64,000 nt of DNA from Carettochelys insculpta (Eukaryota > Chordata > Testudines > Carettochelyidae), in NCBI RefSeq assembly GCF_033958435.1, contig NC_134138.1, positions 187,957,298 to 188,021,297 on the forward strand. The letters are read 5' to 3'. Positions 11,978 through 24,504 of this stretch are shown here, one piece after another (position 1 is the first letter of the stretch; the number at the start of each line of letters is the position of its first letter). The notes beneath the pieces are model-generated. The model saw only the letters and a list, made by a program, of their open reading frames with translations. It was not told the DNA's origin and made no database searches. The position numbers were made by a program, and so were the translations under genes.

Positions 11978-12977
11978 CTACACAGTCCCCTTTCTCCCCT
12001 TCAACTCACAAATGTTATGAAGAATACAGCTGGTGCCAATGACATGAGTAGTGTTTTCTTCATTGAAATCTAAGTGGGTCAGAAGGCACCTGAATCTGGC
12101 TTTTAAATGGCCAAAGGCACATTCTACTGCCATTGTACATCTGCTCAGCCTGTAGTTAAAGAGCTCCTTACTTGAGTCCAGGGCACCTGTGCAGGTCTTC
12201 ATAAGCCAAGGGAGCAAGGGGTAAGCAGGGTCACCCAAAATCACTGTGGGTATCTTCCATACCCTCAATGCTAGTTTTCTGGTCTGGGAAGAGAGTTCTA
12301 CTCTGAAGCCTTGTAAACAGACCAGAATTCCTAAAAATGCCTAAAGATTCACGTATCATGCACCCTTCCCAGCCACCCGAGGTTGATGTTGGTTAAATGA
12401 CCTTTGTGATCCACCAATGCCTGCAAAACCATAGAGAAGTACTCTTTGAGGTTAATGTAATCTGAGGTCTGGTGCCAGGATATGGATATGCATTCCACCT
12501 AGGGCCCCACAGCAGCTTGGGAACCCCATGGCAGAAAATTCATCCATTATCTCCTGCACATTCCCTAGTGCCATTTCGCAGGAAAAGCCTGTTGCTCATC
12601 TTGGCTACCTGGATGACAACAGCTGACATCATAGATTTTCCCACTCCAAACTGATTTCCCACTGACTGGTAGTGGCCTGGCATTGCAAATTTCCAAAAAG
12701 CAATTGCCACATGCTTCTCAACTGTCAAAGCAGGTCTCATTTTGGTATCTCTGTGCTTCAGGACAGGAGACGGCAGTTTACAAAGTTCCTTGAAAGTGGC
12801 CTTATGCATGTGGAAGTTTCGCAGCCACTGGCTGCAAAATGATGCGATCTCACCAGTCTCTGTTGATATTGTGGGTCCAGAACCTGTGTTCCACATTGTA
12901 CAGTTCTTCCAGTGTTGCCAGAAGGTCTGCAGTAATTCTCTCCAGATCTTCACATCAGTCAATGCCCCCAGCACCAA
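11978..12977 (-). pseudogene. PIF/Harbinger DDE transposase (HARBI1-like), inactive
   Basis: The family cuts and pastes Harbinger elements using a DDE triad. From 12977 downward the frame contains VEKHVAIAFWKFA and YQSVGNQFGVGKSMM, the helix-turn-helix and N-terminal core. After a stop near 12540 and a frame change, the segment from 12520 reads FPSCCGALGGMHIHILAP where the family has GAIDGTHI, so the first catalytic aspartate is glycine. A further frame (12268-11978) keeps GDPAYPLLPWLM with the second aspartate and MAVECAFGHLKARFRCLL with the glutamate. Frameshifts, stops and the missing catalytic residue make it a dead copy. Confidence 0.85.
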
Positions 12978-15313
12978 TGAGCTAATACTGCATGGGCATT
13001 ATGTTCAGAAGATACTGCATCATAGTGTGGGAACTGAGCACAAACCACTCCATCAAACTTTGAAGAGTATCGGGATCCATGTTAGTGCCTCTAATGGTGG
13101 TTGTCAGTCGATACGAAAACCATGCAAAAATGCTGTTTTTTCCAGCTGGAAAGGGAGGAGTGAGGAAAATGCATTCTGGAATGATGACATCAGAAAACCC
13201 AGAATCACTTGCAGCAACTTCCCCCCCCCCCCCCCAAGACACTGGCACAAAACCCCAAAATGCAACGGGGCTGCAGGAACTGTGGGGTAGGGGCCCACAA
13301 TGCACTACATCTCCAGTCAGACTTACACAACATTTCTGGGGGCACTCTAAATCAACTTTCAAAACTAGTCAGGACACTCAACCTCAAGTTTATGAAATCT
13401 AGTGTTAAAAATCTACTTTAACCAATTCAGCGTTATCCCCAAGTGTAGACATGCTCAGACAAAAGACAATGGGACGCATCCTCATCCCTCACAATTGGCT
13501 AACTTCCAATGAGTTGTTATAGATAGCTCCCTTTTTTAACTTTGACATTTGTACATTTCACTGTATTTGTTTGTTTTAAACACCCAGACACTCCTACCTT
13601 TATAAATAGTAAGATACTGAACACAAGTTTGAGTATTGAACACATCACCCTTGGTAATGGAGGGAAGAATTAATCACACTCTAGCATTCTTAATGCTGCT
13701 GCTGCCACAGAAGGCAGCTGGTAACTGAGCTCTTTTTTGTGGATTAGAGACCTTACCGAACTTCAGTCAAATTATGTACCAGCTGCTGCATAGATGGTGT
13801 AGTAGTACTGTGTCCTGAAACACCCATATGTTAAAGTTAAACAAACCATATGTTTGAGTGAGTATATTAGCTATTTGTTAAACCTCAGCATCATGTTTTT
13901 CCCCTTCCCCTTAGATGCCTAATAAGACTACAGCACAAGTCTTACAAGGCCTCCTTCCTAAAAGAAGTTTCTTACCTATTACTCTTTTAAATAGTTTACA
14001 GTAGAATTTGAAAATTTTCCAACATTTTTTCAAAAATTACTTTAAAAATATCCTTGTTTCCAGGCTAGAATATTGCAAGCCACATTTTCATCCCAGAATG
14101 ATTTTTTTTAGCGTGAAAGCATTTACAAGTTCAGTTCACCAATCCACCTATTCTTGTAGACAGACTTCAGCAGTAGTCAGCACCAGATGTTTACATAAAA
14201 AGGGATAAGCATGAAAATTGAGTTGTGCCTTATAAAGAAAAGAAGAAAAAAACAAAACATTTTCTTTTCCCCAGAAGCGATTAGATAAAACTCTGAAGTA
14301 TGCCGTTTGATTATCCTTCTCAATGTCTTAGCTTGCACAGATACCTGTTAGCTTAATAGCCCTTTTTAAAATCCATTCCAGCCACAGCATGTGACCTGAT
14401 GATACCCTCTTGTAACAGTGAATTCCAAAAGGTACAGCCTGCAGGTGCTTCACTAACTAGCATCATGAAATCACCATCATTAGGCTGCCTTCAAGCAATT
14501 GTTTATCAATTAACTCTTCCTCTTCCCCACCTCTCCTCAATTATACATAATCACTAGTCACCACTCAGTCAGACTAAAGAAACAAAGCATAAGATCAAGG
14601 CAATTAAGATTTTTAATTCCTCTTTTCATAAGTGTCCAATCACTTATAGATTTTCTCATGCACATAAACAAACAAGTGTGCAGCTGTTGTCCAGAGAACA
14701 ACAACATAAACAGACACCATTGTTTGCAGCCTTTGGGCCAGATGCAATTCCCATTAAATTCAATGAATAGAATAGTATGATTAAAATAAAGCCAAAAGCA
14801 TTATCCTATGGATTGTCAGAAATCCAGACTTATCAAGCCAACACTCCAACATTTCATTATTAAGATGCTGAGCCTGTAAAGTTTTGGACATGTGCTTTAC
14901 TTTAAACAATAGTCACACTATATAAAGCTAAGCATGTGTCTAAGTCTTTGCAGGACTGGGACCTGAGTATCTAGATACCTTAACTGATATCATCAGTAAG
15001 GATTTAAATTGTACATATCCCAGTCTAGCGGGGCTTAAAAGAGTGGTATTTCTATTATGTTTGACTAGTACCTCTCTGGGATGGGAGTCAATAAGCTGTA
15101 CAGCTAATAATATAAATATCTTTTTTTTGTGTTTGTGAACTGCCTATGAGCAGATTGCAATTTTTGGAAATGTACTCACTCTTCAGAATTATTTGTGAAT
15201 TTTGTCAGTGAATAATTCTTGCTCTAAAGGTTATTGGAAAACCGTTCATGGCTGCAACTGAAAATGAAATTATTGAGGCCTCATTTGATAGTCTGCATTT
15301 TCCATATTATATT

Positions 15314-15445
15314 CAGTGCTTTTTTTGTGCTTGTACTTGCCTCTCAGCAGCCCCAGCCACAGAATTGGCTGAGGGGTGCAGGGTGGGGAGGAGCTGGCTG
15401 AGTACCAGCTCCTTTTTTTTTTCCATTTTTTACAAAAAAGCACTC
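15314..15445. mobile_element. 132-bp hAT MITE, TSD ATTATATT
   Basis: The termini are CAGTGCTTTTTTTGTGC and the inverse CAAAAAAGCACTC. They are flanked by identical 8-mers ATTATATT at 15306-15313 and 15446-15453, a hAT target duplication. Relatives lie at 22223-22372, 42637-42707 and 52671-52963. Confidence 0.85.
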
Positions 15446-15646
15446 ATTATATTATTACGTTTATTTTAATAGCATGTAAAGAGCTACAATTAATGATAAA
15501 AGGAAGGTTCTGAGGCTAACACTGTTTTTGTCAGTGGTACTGGTGCTATAAGTAAAGTCACACATTTGAGTAAGTATTTGCAACACTGCTCCCCAAGACA
15601 GTTATAGAACTTCTGTGAACTCTCAGCTGTCATGATATAAATGATA

Positions 15647-15881
15647 CAGGGCCTTTTTTCTGGCGGAACACACTAGAATGGAGTTCCCGCATCTTTTTTC
15701 CATTAGAAGACCAGAAAAATTTTCACCGCCAGTCCCACAGCAGCACAGGGACAAGGGCAGGAGCCCCCACTAACCCCGCAGTGTGGGGACCAGGGCATTA
15801 AAACGGAACACCCTAACCCCTATGAGGAATCATCAGACTTGAGTTCCAGAACCATTTTTTTCCCTAGAAAAAAAAGCACTG
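15647..15881. mobile_element. hAT-like MITE
   Basis: The left end CAGGGCCTTTTTTCTGGCGG and the right end CTAGAAAAAAAAGCACTG form imperfect inverted termini. Matching sub-terminal blocks GGAGTTCC and GAGTTCCAGAACC are also present. No clear target duplication was found. Confidence 0.55.
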
Positions 15882-17267
15882 AAAATTAATATGTATGAAG
15901 CCTGATTTTCCCACTTTTGGGGATGAAAACTCATGAGAACAGCTTATGGGATTCTGACATCATAAAACTCATCCTTAACATGAGTCATCCTTTAACCCAA
16001 ATGCAAGACTAAACTTGAACACTGCACACCTGACCCTAGCTCTGGTTTTTTGGTTGCTGGAACTGACAAAAAGATAGAGAGGAGCGAGGGGGAAGGAACT
16101 GCAAAAAGGTTCCTAATTTTTCACTCACACTTTACAGAAATTTATAAATGCCAAGATTTTCCTGATTTAAATACAGAACAAAATAGTTAGCAAATTCTTG
16201 CGTCTTTCACCCCAATTTTGACACACAGAATTTTCCAATCAGCTCCAAATGTACATTATTTTTACAAAAGTCAAAAAAAATACACAAAAGCTGTCGGATT
16301 TTCAGATTTTGAACAAATCCCGAAAACATGTGAATAAAAACATGTGAATAATAACAAACCACCATTTTTCACTGTAATAAAACAAATTCCAACTCTAGCA
16401 TTAACTAACAGCACTATCAGTCTGCCTGGCCCACTGTAGGCGCAAAAACCTGTAGTACTGTCTTCTAAAAAAAGTCTAAAAATAGAAAAAGTCAAGGAAA
16501 GACAATCTTGCCCTGGAAAGGTGCAGGAATTGGATGAGGAACTGTGGGTGACCACAAATAAAGAATATCATAAATTGTGGATGAAGAAATTTTGAAATTT
16601 AAAAATAAGGTATAAGAAGAGACAAACACACAGCACAAACAAAAAGAGTCCAGCTAGCTAGAACTGGTGGCTTTTGGGGAGAGATTTGAGTAGGACTGCT
16701 GGCCCAGGAGTCTAGGCTTTGAGCAGAAAGTCCAGTCAAAAATGGGACCTGCCAGTGTCTGGAAAGTGCTACTGAGTGGACACCTTAAGCCCAGTTACCT
16801 GAGTAACCGTCCACCCTTGGGTCTATTCCACCATGGAGAAGGCAGGAAGACCAGTGGCTGCTAGGGCAGGAGATGCACTCAGGACCTGCCTGGCACCATC
16901 ACAGAGAGGCATCTGCACCCAGTATCCAAAAGAAGGGATCCTGAAGATGCAACAATTAAGCAGTGGGGCGGTGGCCAGACTCACGACCCAAGCACACTTC
17001 TCAGCCTCTTTTGTGCCCAGCCCTGGGGTGTTCCCGTCCCATCATGCCCCAGTCACTGCCACTCCTGCAACATGGTTGCCTTCGTCCCTTCCTGCCTCAA
17101 GTCACCCCTCCAGCATTGCTGCATGGCTCACCCTCAAATATCCTTCACACATCACCCCTCCCACCAAAAGCCCTGCAAGGATGGCAGTGGAGAGATGTGG
17201 AGAGAGTAGCAAGTGACTGAAGGAGAGAAGAGTAACAGAGAGGAAGCCATGCTAGCCTATACACTAT

Positions 17268-17365
17268 CAAAACAAAAAGCAGTCAAGTAGCACTTTAAAG
17301 ACTAGCAAAATGGTTTATTAGGTGAGCTTTCGTGGGACAGACCCACTTCTTCAGACCATAGCCAA
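17268..17365 (-). mobile_element. Penelope-like element 3' tail
   Basis: On the minus strand the tail reads CTGAAGAAGTGGGTCTGTCC, then CACGAAAGCTCACC, TAATAAACC and AGTCTTTAAAGTGCTACTTG, ending in TTTTTGTTTTGATAG. It is a short 5'-truncated copy of the tail shared with the PLEs at 43309 and 49185. Confidence 0.75.
17311..17360 (-). ncRNA. Hammerhead-ribozyme-like core in PLE tail
   Basis: Minus strand: CTGAAGA (17354-17348) fits the hammerhead core CUGANGA. It is followed by a 5-bp stem II (GTGGG, loop TCTGT, CCCAC) and GAAA (17331-17328), then a short potential stem III (AG/CT) and a UA that could be the cleavage position. PLEs are known to carry type I hammerheads. Stem I is only partly complementary (ATGGT with ACCAT), so activity is doubtful. 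Confidence 0.5.
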
Positions 17366-17565
17366 ACCAGAGAGAAGAGGAGTGGGATCTGGGCCTTGGT
17401 TGAAGAGGTGAAGCAGGAGCAGTGCCTTAGGGGGAAAAAGCAGGGTAGGGAGCCACCTTAGACTGGAAGATTGAGACTAAAGATGCATTGAACACTGCAA
17501 GAAGGACACCATTCCAGACACAGAGGTTCAGCTAGGAAACACACACACATACACACACACACAAT

Positions 17566-18001
17566 GGCTACATCTACACGTGCCCCAAACTTCGAAATAG
17601 CCACGCAAACGGCCATTTCGAAGTTTACTAATGAAGCGTTGAAATGCATATTCAGCGCTTCATTAGCATGCGGGCGGCAGCGGCACTTCGAAATTGCCGC
17701 GGATTGCCGCCGCGCGTCTCGTCCAGACGGGGCTCCTTTTCGAAAGGACCCCGCCCACTTCGAAGTCCCCTTATTCCCATGAACTGATGGGAATAAGGGG
17801 ACTTCGAAGTAGGCGGGGTCCTTTCGAAAAGGAGCCCCGTCTGGACGAGACGCGCGGCGGCAATCCGCGGCAATTTCGAAGTGCCGCTGCCGCCCGCATG
17901 CTAATGAAGCGCTGAATATGCATTTCAGCGCTTCATTAGTAAACTTCGAAATGGCCATTTGCGTGGCCATTTCGAAGTTTGGGGCACGTGTAGACACGGC
18001 C
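17566..18001. mobile_element. Near-perfect palindromic Harbinger MITE, TSD AAT
   Basis: This 436-bp hairpin has arms of about 210 bp that are almost exact inverted copies from GGCTACATCTACACGTGCCC through to the centre (GGGAATAAGGGG), leaving a loop of only about 6 bp (GAACTG). AAT flanks both sides (17563-17565 and 18002-18004). The arms are GC- and CpG-rich with repeated TTCGAA. Both strands translate to nearly the same peptide because of the symmetry. It is non-coding in the usual sense and, from arm identity, probably the youngest MITE here. Confidence 0.92.
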
Positions 18002-19875
18002 AATGTGACTAGGAGAAAGAGATCAAAGGAATATAAAAGCTTGAAGAGTTAGCACTGCATAAGCCATGATACAAGAAACAGGGCAACATTAGGTTAAGAC
18101 GTAGGCTACACTTTGAAAGTCAGGATAACGAGCTTGTGCTTGATATGGAAAAGCACAATGAGTTAATAAAGGTGAATGGCCAGGTTAAATGAAAGATTAT
18201 TTTATGTACAGCCTGGTGGACAGAAAGAAAGGTCAGGAAGCAAAGTGACTGCATGTCAGCACAATAAGCTTTTTAATGCTCTGCTGTGTTGTTAGATAAA
18301 GCTTTTTACATAATGTAATTTTTATTGTCGTGATATTATTTGACTCTGAGCTTAATGCATAAAAAACCAAAACAACGCAATGCCTGACAAAAAGTACGTT
18401 TCTTTATCTTTTGAGTTTTGTTTAAATTAACTTTTTTTTCTCCCCTCAGAAATATCTATTAAATTATGATGAAGAACTGAAAACGGTTATGAAAATATTT
18501 TTTCACACAACGTGGCAGCACAAAGCTGAACACCAGAAACATGGAGACTGCAAGCCATTAAGCTACAGGACCACACTTTTAAAAAGACTTTTAACAACTC
18601 TGTGGAAGAAACTTGAAAGCTTATAAAATCCATGCACAGGTACCCGGATACCTTTAAAACTCCATTTTGATATTGGACCAGCTTTCTTATAATGTTGTTC
18701 TTATTGGCAATAAAAATTAATGCCTTAACATAGACTGATCCATTTTGTACTTTCCCTAGAAATATTCCAAAAATATTTGCAATGAATGTAACATTTTTGC
18801 ACTTAGTTAATGGCATTTATTTGCCCTTCACAATTTATTTTAATGTATTATTTATTGATTTTAATTATGTTCTTTTGTGTTCAAGTTTGCCAAGCCTTTA
18901 ATTATGCCACAATGAAGTTTTTTCTCATAATAGATATACCGAATCTTCAATATGAGTGCAGCATTCCTATTGTCAGTTTCCATACAGGAGGGCTGTACCA
19001 AGATCTGCAATTAATCTGGCAGTGTGTGCGGCTCAGTGAAGAAAGATCACAGTTAGACATGTACAAGTAGTGAATTATTCACTATCCCAAATAATCCAGG
19101 GACAATGTGAAATAGCTACTTCAAGACTCATGTATCTGTGTTACTGCAGATTTATGGGACCACTTCATCACATTATGTCACTTCTGACACATTATATCCT
19201 GTTGCAACAAATCAGAAAAGTGAACTTCACAGTGCAGAATAGTAAGCTGAAATGTAAAGGCAAACACACCTTTGTGGAGTGGGCAATCTCAGCAGGCAGT
19301 CCGTAGCAATGAGCCAATCTGAAAAGGATCTGACGGATGACAGCAGGGCGAATGAGAAATTCACCACAGTTCACCTAGCACTTGAATGCTTTTTAAGGCA
19401 CTTGGCAAGATTCAGCATCACTCTCACTGCAGATAGCAATATGAGATTTGGAAGCAATTTAAAAAATTCACAACACACAGAGATAACAAAAATCAAAACC
19501 TTGCTCCAACAAGTAACATCTAATAAATAAAAATAATTAACAAATTACGGCTTTATGGTACCTTTCATCCGGTAAGATTCCAAAGTATTTTATAGACTTA
19601 AACTGATATTATAGACCAAATGCTAGCTGACAAGTGAAAATAGCTCTGATCCCCCAAAAAATTATATGACAAAAGCAGTATAATTCAGAACTATACACTG
19701 GCTATGAAGAGGTCCAGCTACACAACATATTCTCACTCAGAACCAACATAAATTACATGTGAGGTTGTATATATGCTGTGTGGTTTGGTTAGGGTACCCA
19801 TAGCTGCCCATGGTACAAACACATGACACCTCTCCTCCACTCCACTAAGGAAGCCCTGAGGAGCAGACTCTCTAT

Positions 19876-20310
19876 GACTGCGTCTACGCTACATTCCCTT
19901 TTCAAAAGGGGCATGCAAATGAGCAAGATCAGAAATGCAAATGAGGCACAGCTTGACATATCTCATATCTCATTTGCATATTCCTACATGATCTTGATTC
20001 CAGAAGAGCCTTTTCCAGAAGCAAAAACAGCAGTGTAGACAGGGTTACTTCGAAAACAAATCCTGTTTTCGAAAGAACCCTTCTTCCTGAAACAAAATAG
20101 GAAGAAGGGTTCTTTCGAAAACACAGCTTGTTTTAAAAGGAACCCTGCCTATACAGATGTTTTTGCTTCCAGAAAGGTTCTTTTGGAAGCAAGATCGTGC
20201 GAGAATATGCAAATGAGGCATGGGATATGTAAATCCATGCCTCATCTGCCTTTCTAATTTCGCTCATTTTCATTCTCCTTCTGAAAGCTGAATGCAGTGT
20301 AGCTGCAGCC
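19876..20310. mobile_element. Palindromic Harbinger MITE
   Basis: Termini GACTGCGTCTACGCTACATT and the inverse ending GCAGTGTAGCTGCAGCC enclose inverted arms sharing ATGCAAATGAGGCA, AGAAGGGTTCTTTCGAAAAC and related blocks around a centre at CCTGAAACAAAATAGG. It belongs to a subfamily shared with 29242-29630. Confidence 0.8.
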
Positions 20311-20896
20311 CATATGTTTTCAGGAGAGCCAGAACTAGATGGCCCATCTAGTGCCAGGCACTCCTAAAGAGTGGTGTTTTGGCATGTGTGCTGTTTTTCT
20401 GGCCAATGCACCCAGGCGAGCCAGAATCTGGACTTACACAGAGTCTATGAACTGCCTGTTACCTCATCCCTTTGCAGAGTCTACAAAACCAAGTTGTTTC
20501 TACAGCAGGTAAATAACCATACTCTATTATGTCAGTAAATCCACACTGCCACCAATACCGCTATATACATGCATTGGCCTGCATCAGCTCGGCCAAAAAA
20601 TACAAGACACACAGCTGCACGAGACGCCATTTTTCTGTCTAAGAGACAGAGTGTGCATTTGCCTTTCTAAAATTGGATAGAAACTAATAAAACACACGAT
20701 TTTGTAGGGGTATGATTGCCCTTTCAAATGCTGATCAAAATAACATTCTCTCATTCTGAGTCTGACAGTCACTATTAAACCACTCTGAGGCTCTGTCTGC
20801 TTGGGTTTGGGTGGTGGTGTTTTTTGTAAGGGGTGGAGAGAAAATTAATTATATTGTAAAGTAATAAAGGAAGAGGATTGTTGAAATTGACAGAAT

Positions 20897-21336
20897 GGCT
20901 ACGTCTACATTAGCCCCTTCCTTTAGGAAGGGGCATGGTAATAAGCCAGATAAGCAGATGCTAATGAGGAACTTCCGTGAATATGCAGCATCTCATTAGC
21001 ATAATGCCAGCCATGTGCATGGTTCAAAAGTGTTGCTTTCAAATCATGCACTGCACTTGTAGATAGGGGCCTTTTGAAAGGAGCCCCCTAGACTTCGAAA
21101 GCCCCTTCTTCCTATTTGGTTTTAGGATGAAGGGTCTTTTGAAGTCTGGAGGGTCCTTTCGAAAGGCCCCTATCTACACAGGCAGCAAAAATTTGAAAGA
21201 GGCACTTTTGAACCGCACACGGCTGGCATTATGCTAATGAGGCGCTGCATTTTCATGGCAGTGCCTCATTAGCATCTGCCAGTGTGGCTTGTTACCATGC
21301 TCCTTCTGAAAGGAAAGGGCTAGTGTAGACACAGCC
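20897..21336. mobile_element. Palindromic Harbinger MITE, TSD AAT
   Basis: Termini are GGCTACGTCTACATTAGCCC and the inverse GGGCTAGTGTAGACACAGCC. AAT is found on both sides (20894-20896 and 21337-21339). The arms share GATGCTAATGAG and GAAAGGGGCC-type blocks. A half copy of this subfamily lies at 37640-37918. Confidence 0.88.
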
Positions 21337-22222
21337 AATATGTTCTTTTTGGAAGTTATTTAGATGAAACTATTGAACTATTGAAATTATATTAAATAAA
21401 ATTGGTATTAAGGAATTGTCAGATTTTTTTTTTAATATACACTTTTCCACTGTGACTCATCTGGGCTACATTATATCTTGACACAACAAAAATTGAATCC
21501 TGCTGTACTAGAACACTGCATATGCTGAACATTTGCTTTCATGCTGGCCATACACTCTCAGATATGAATTTGTGCAATAGAAACCAACTGGGATACTTAC
21601 AGGTAAAGAATCCCTGAAAAACCAGATAGGATAACTTTCTTGCTTTTTCTCTTAGGTAGGTTATTTATGTTCAGTTTGATTTAAAAATGTGGATCAAACA
21701 TGCCCAGTTAGGTGGAATACTGGGTTCTTATAAAATTGAATTAAGCATACTTTTTATTAGCAACAGTCAAATTCTTATGTGGCATATTTGGAGTTAAAAG
21801 TGGAAATTTAAACTACAGAATGATGTTTCATGCTGAATAAAACTCATGCCAAGCAAAGCTTTGATTTCTGGTTCCTGAGCTCCTGCCTCAAAGCTTTCCT
21901 CAGGCTTCCATCAGTGGGTTACACTTTCTGGTTCACATTTGTTTTCTTCTGTTCTGGATTTCGGTGACAAAAGGTTGAGATGTATGATTACCACTCCTAA
22001 GGTGTAGTCACCAGGTTTAAAGTGCGGAGGCGGGGAGGGAAGAAATGGAACCAGGTTAGATGTGGTTTTTTCCAGGTCACCACTGGCTTTTATCAGCTGT
22101 TGTTTCTTATGTGACACACACATTTTCCTTATGGATCACGAGGTAAAAATACTCCATCCTCACATTAAAACCCTAACATTCTTGAGAGCATAAGAACCAT
22201 TTTTGGGGTAGATCTAACCAGT

Positions 22223-22372
22223 GTTTTTTTTTGGTACCAATAAATAAATAAATAAATAAAGGAGCTGGTACCCAACCAGCTCCCTGCCCTCACCCCATAG
22301 CCAATCAGGCAGCTAGGGCTGCCAAGGTGCCAGTACTCAGTACTGCAAGTACTTACACAAAAAAACCTCTGT
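22223..22372. mobile_element. Short hAT MITE with internal AAAT microsatellite
   Basis: The left end CAGTGTTTTTTTTTGGTACC and right end ACAAAAAAACCTCTG are imperfect inverses. The block GGAGCTGGTACCCAACCAGC matches the interior of the element at 15314. An (AAAT)n run lies at about 22236-22258. Confidence 0.55.
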
Positions 22373-22665
22373 GTCTAATACAAGAGAGATAAGCTCCTGC
22401 AACGATTAAGCCATCATTACCTGTCTAGGGTTTAGTCCAACAGGTCATTGTAATTAAGGACAACTTAAGGACTTCTCACCTAGCCCTTTGAACTGGGTAT
22501 GCTGTTTTCTTTTTCATGTTAAAACTACATACATCCGACTCCAGCCAATGAATAAGGTTATTCTTGGATCTATCCTTGCTTCTGGCAAGGTGTTTGGGTT
22601 TATGCAGACGATGATGAATGAGAATGAAATTACATGGCTCTCTTCACCACCAACACCACAACCAT

Positions 22666-22693
22666 CCATCATCATCATCATCATCATCATCAT
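22666..22693. repeat. (ATC)n microsatellite
   Basis: About nine uninterrupted ATC/TCA triplets follow ACAACCATCC. Confidence 0.95.
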
Positions 22694-24504
22694 TGCACTA
22701 CCACCACTGCCATGAGCTCATCTCACTTTTGAAAATTCAGAGCTCAAAAGTTTAATTCAGGATAAATTGATTCTGTGGAACTTTAGGGTTTTGCACTATA
22801 ATTATATACAGACTCTCATCTCACCTACTTCTGCCAGGCTATAGCATTTTTATGTCTTTTCCAAGCTTACGTTGAAGCACATTTTTTTAAAAAAGAAAAT
22901 ACTATGATATCAGAAGTGATCCTATTTCCAGCTTGAAACCACCTTCAGCCAAAAATCTGGACCAACAAAAACTGAGCTAAATTTGCCCATTTACTGTACG
23001 AATAACACAGCTTTCTTGAAATATTCCATGCACATTTTATATACAGAACATTCATATTACCAAGTTCTAATCTAAACTTCCATTGACATTCAGTAGCAGT
23101 ACTCAATTTTTCATTTTCCTTGTAAAATCTCAAGTTTAAAGTACAGACCTGAACTTTGAAAAACTAAATATAGTGTCCTATATGCTAGCTTTTCATCTTT
23201 ATGTAATTTTCACACTACCCCATGTTTATCATATATGTCCCAATAGCCTCAGTCCTATAGTTCTGTACATTGAATCAAAGTCCCAAGATTGTATTACCTG
23301 ACAGGATCTAGTTTATGGGCATTTTGAGTTTGGGGATTTTTAATAAACACATTAATAAACCTAATTTCCATGTTATCTGTGAAGATATTTTTAGAATGGA
23401 ATTTATGCAGCTTGCATTGAACATTGGATATTTTAGCTATAATCCCCAAAGTCCTAAAGAATTTAATGGAAGGCATAAAAATGTACAGTCCCCTTGAACT
23501 GAATCAATGCTTTGCTGGTACAAACATGAATATCATCAAATATATCCATACCTGTCATTGCTACATTAAACTCATACATGTTCTCTTGAGCCTGGACTTC
23601 TGCCAGCCAACCACAGATTGCACAAAGTTTCTCAGCTTTTGGTTTCAGGAAGAGCAATATTTTAGACATTCCAATTTTCAAACATTAAGTTAGTACAAAC
23701 TGATGTTGTAACTAAATTCATAAATATGTATTTTCTTTCTTCTTTGGTATAATTCAGTAGAACACACTGTATCCTCAGGGATACATGGATTCTTGTATAA
23801 ATTGTGAGTAATCACCTTTTTCTAGTAGAATTTCAATTTACAATGACAATATCTTATTCGACTTTGTTCCTCAGAAGGTTGGTTTACTTAATGTTTGTTA
23901 CTGCTAACTTCAGCATAGACAGTCTCTGTCACGTTTATAATTTCTCAGTGTTACATGTTCTGCATGTTAGAAAAAGTCCACAGCACTATTTAAACACAGA
24001 AGTCCAGATCCCATTACTTTTTCCAGTTACGGACGAAGGCTCCATGTACAAGAAAGCGGGGGCACTATTCTTAGTTACCTTCAGCCTGCTTTGCACCACT
24101 CCAATGGCACAAAGCAGACAACAAGCCAGTTTACGTGGGAATTTTCCTGGCATAAAGGTAGTATTCCCAGGAGGCACAAAGCTACAAATATTGGGTAAGT
24201 TGCCAGTAGAAAGGGGAAGTCAGAGCACCTCTGCATTTCAACTATCCCAACACATGGAACAGCACTTTAAGGATGTTGGCAGCCAAAAATAAGTTGAAGC
24301 TCTCAAAATCCAGTAGTCACAAAGTTGGTGTAAAGCCATCCTTTGCCCACCCAGAACTTAAAATGATCTCAGCCAGCAGACCCAAAAATGTCCACCCGCT
24401 GCTGTAATTTGTCCATCTTTGTGGTGAGAAAATAAAAGTTTGCTAATACTGCCACTATACTATCCACACCAGCTCACAAAGGGAAGTCTTGTGGATGGAA
24501 AAGG

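Larger units (their letters stand above)
8209..13456. mobile_element. Degenerate autonomous PIF/Harbinger transposon
   Basis: The left end GGCCTGGTCTGCACTAGGAG and the right end (inverted TGAGCATGTCTACACTTGGGG) are Harbinger-like termini. Between them lie the two genes that define PIF/Harbinger elements in convergent orientation: a Myb/SANT-like DNA-binding protein (+ strand, from about 8600) and a DDE transposase (- strand, 12977 to 11978). Both are broken. Later events enlarged the element, namely a tandem repeat at 9618-10110 and a MITE at 10332-11041. A C run lies at about 13219-13236. The exact ends and target duplication are not resolved. Confidence 0.75.

Noticed and set aside
17458..18003. 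181-codon frame on the minus strand
   Set aside because: It reads through the palindromic MITE. The peptide repeats itself in mirror fashion because of the hairpin.
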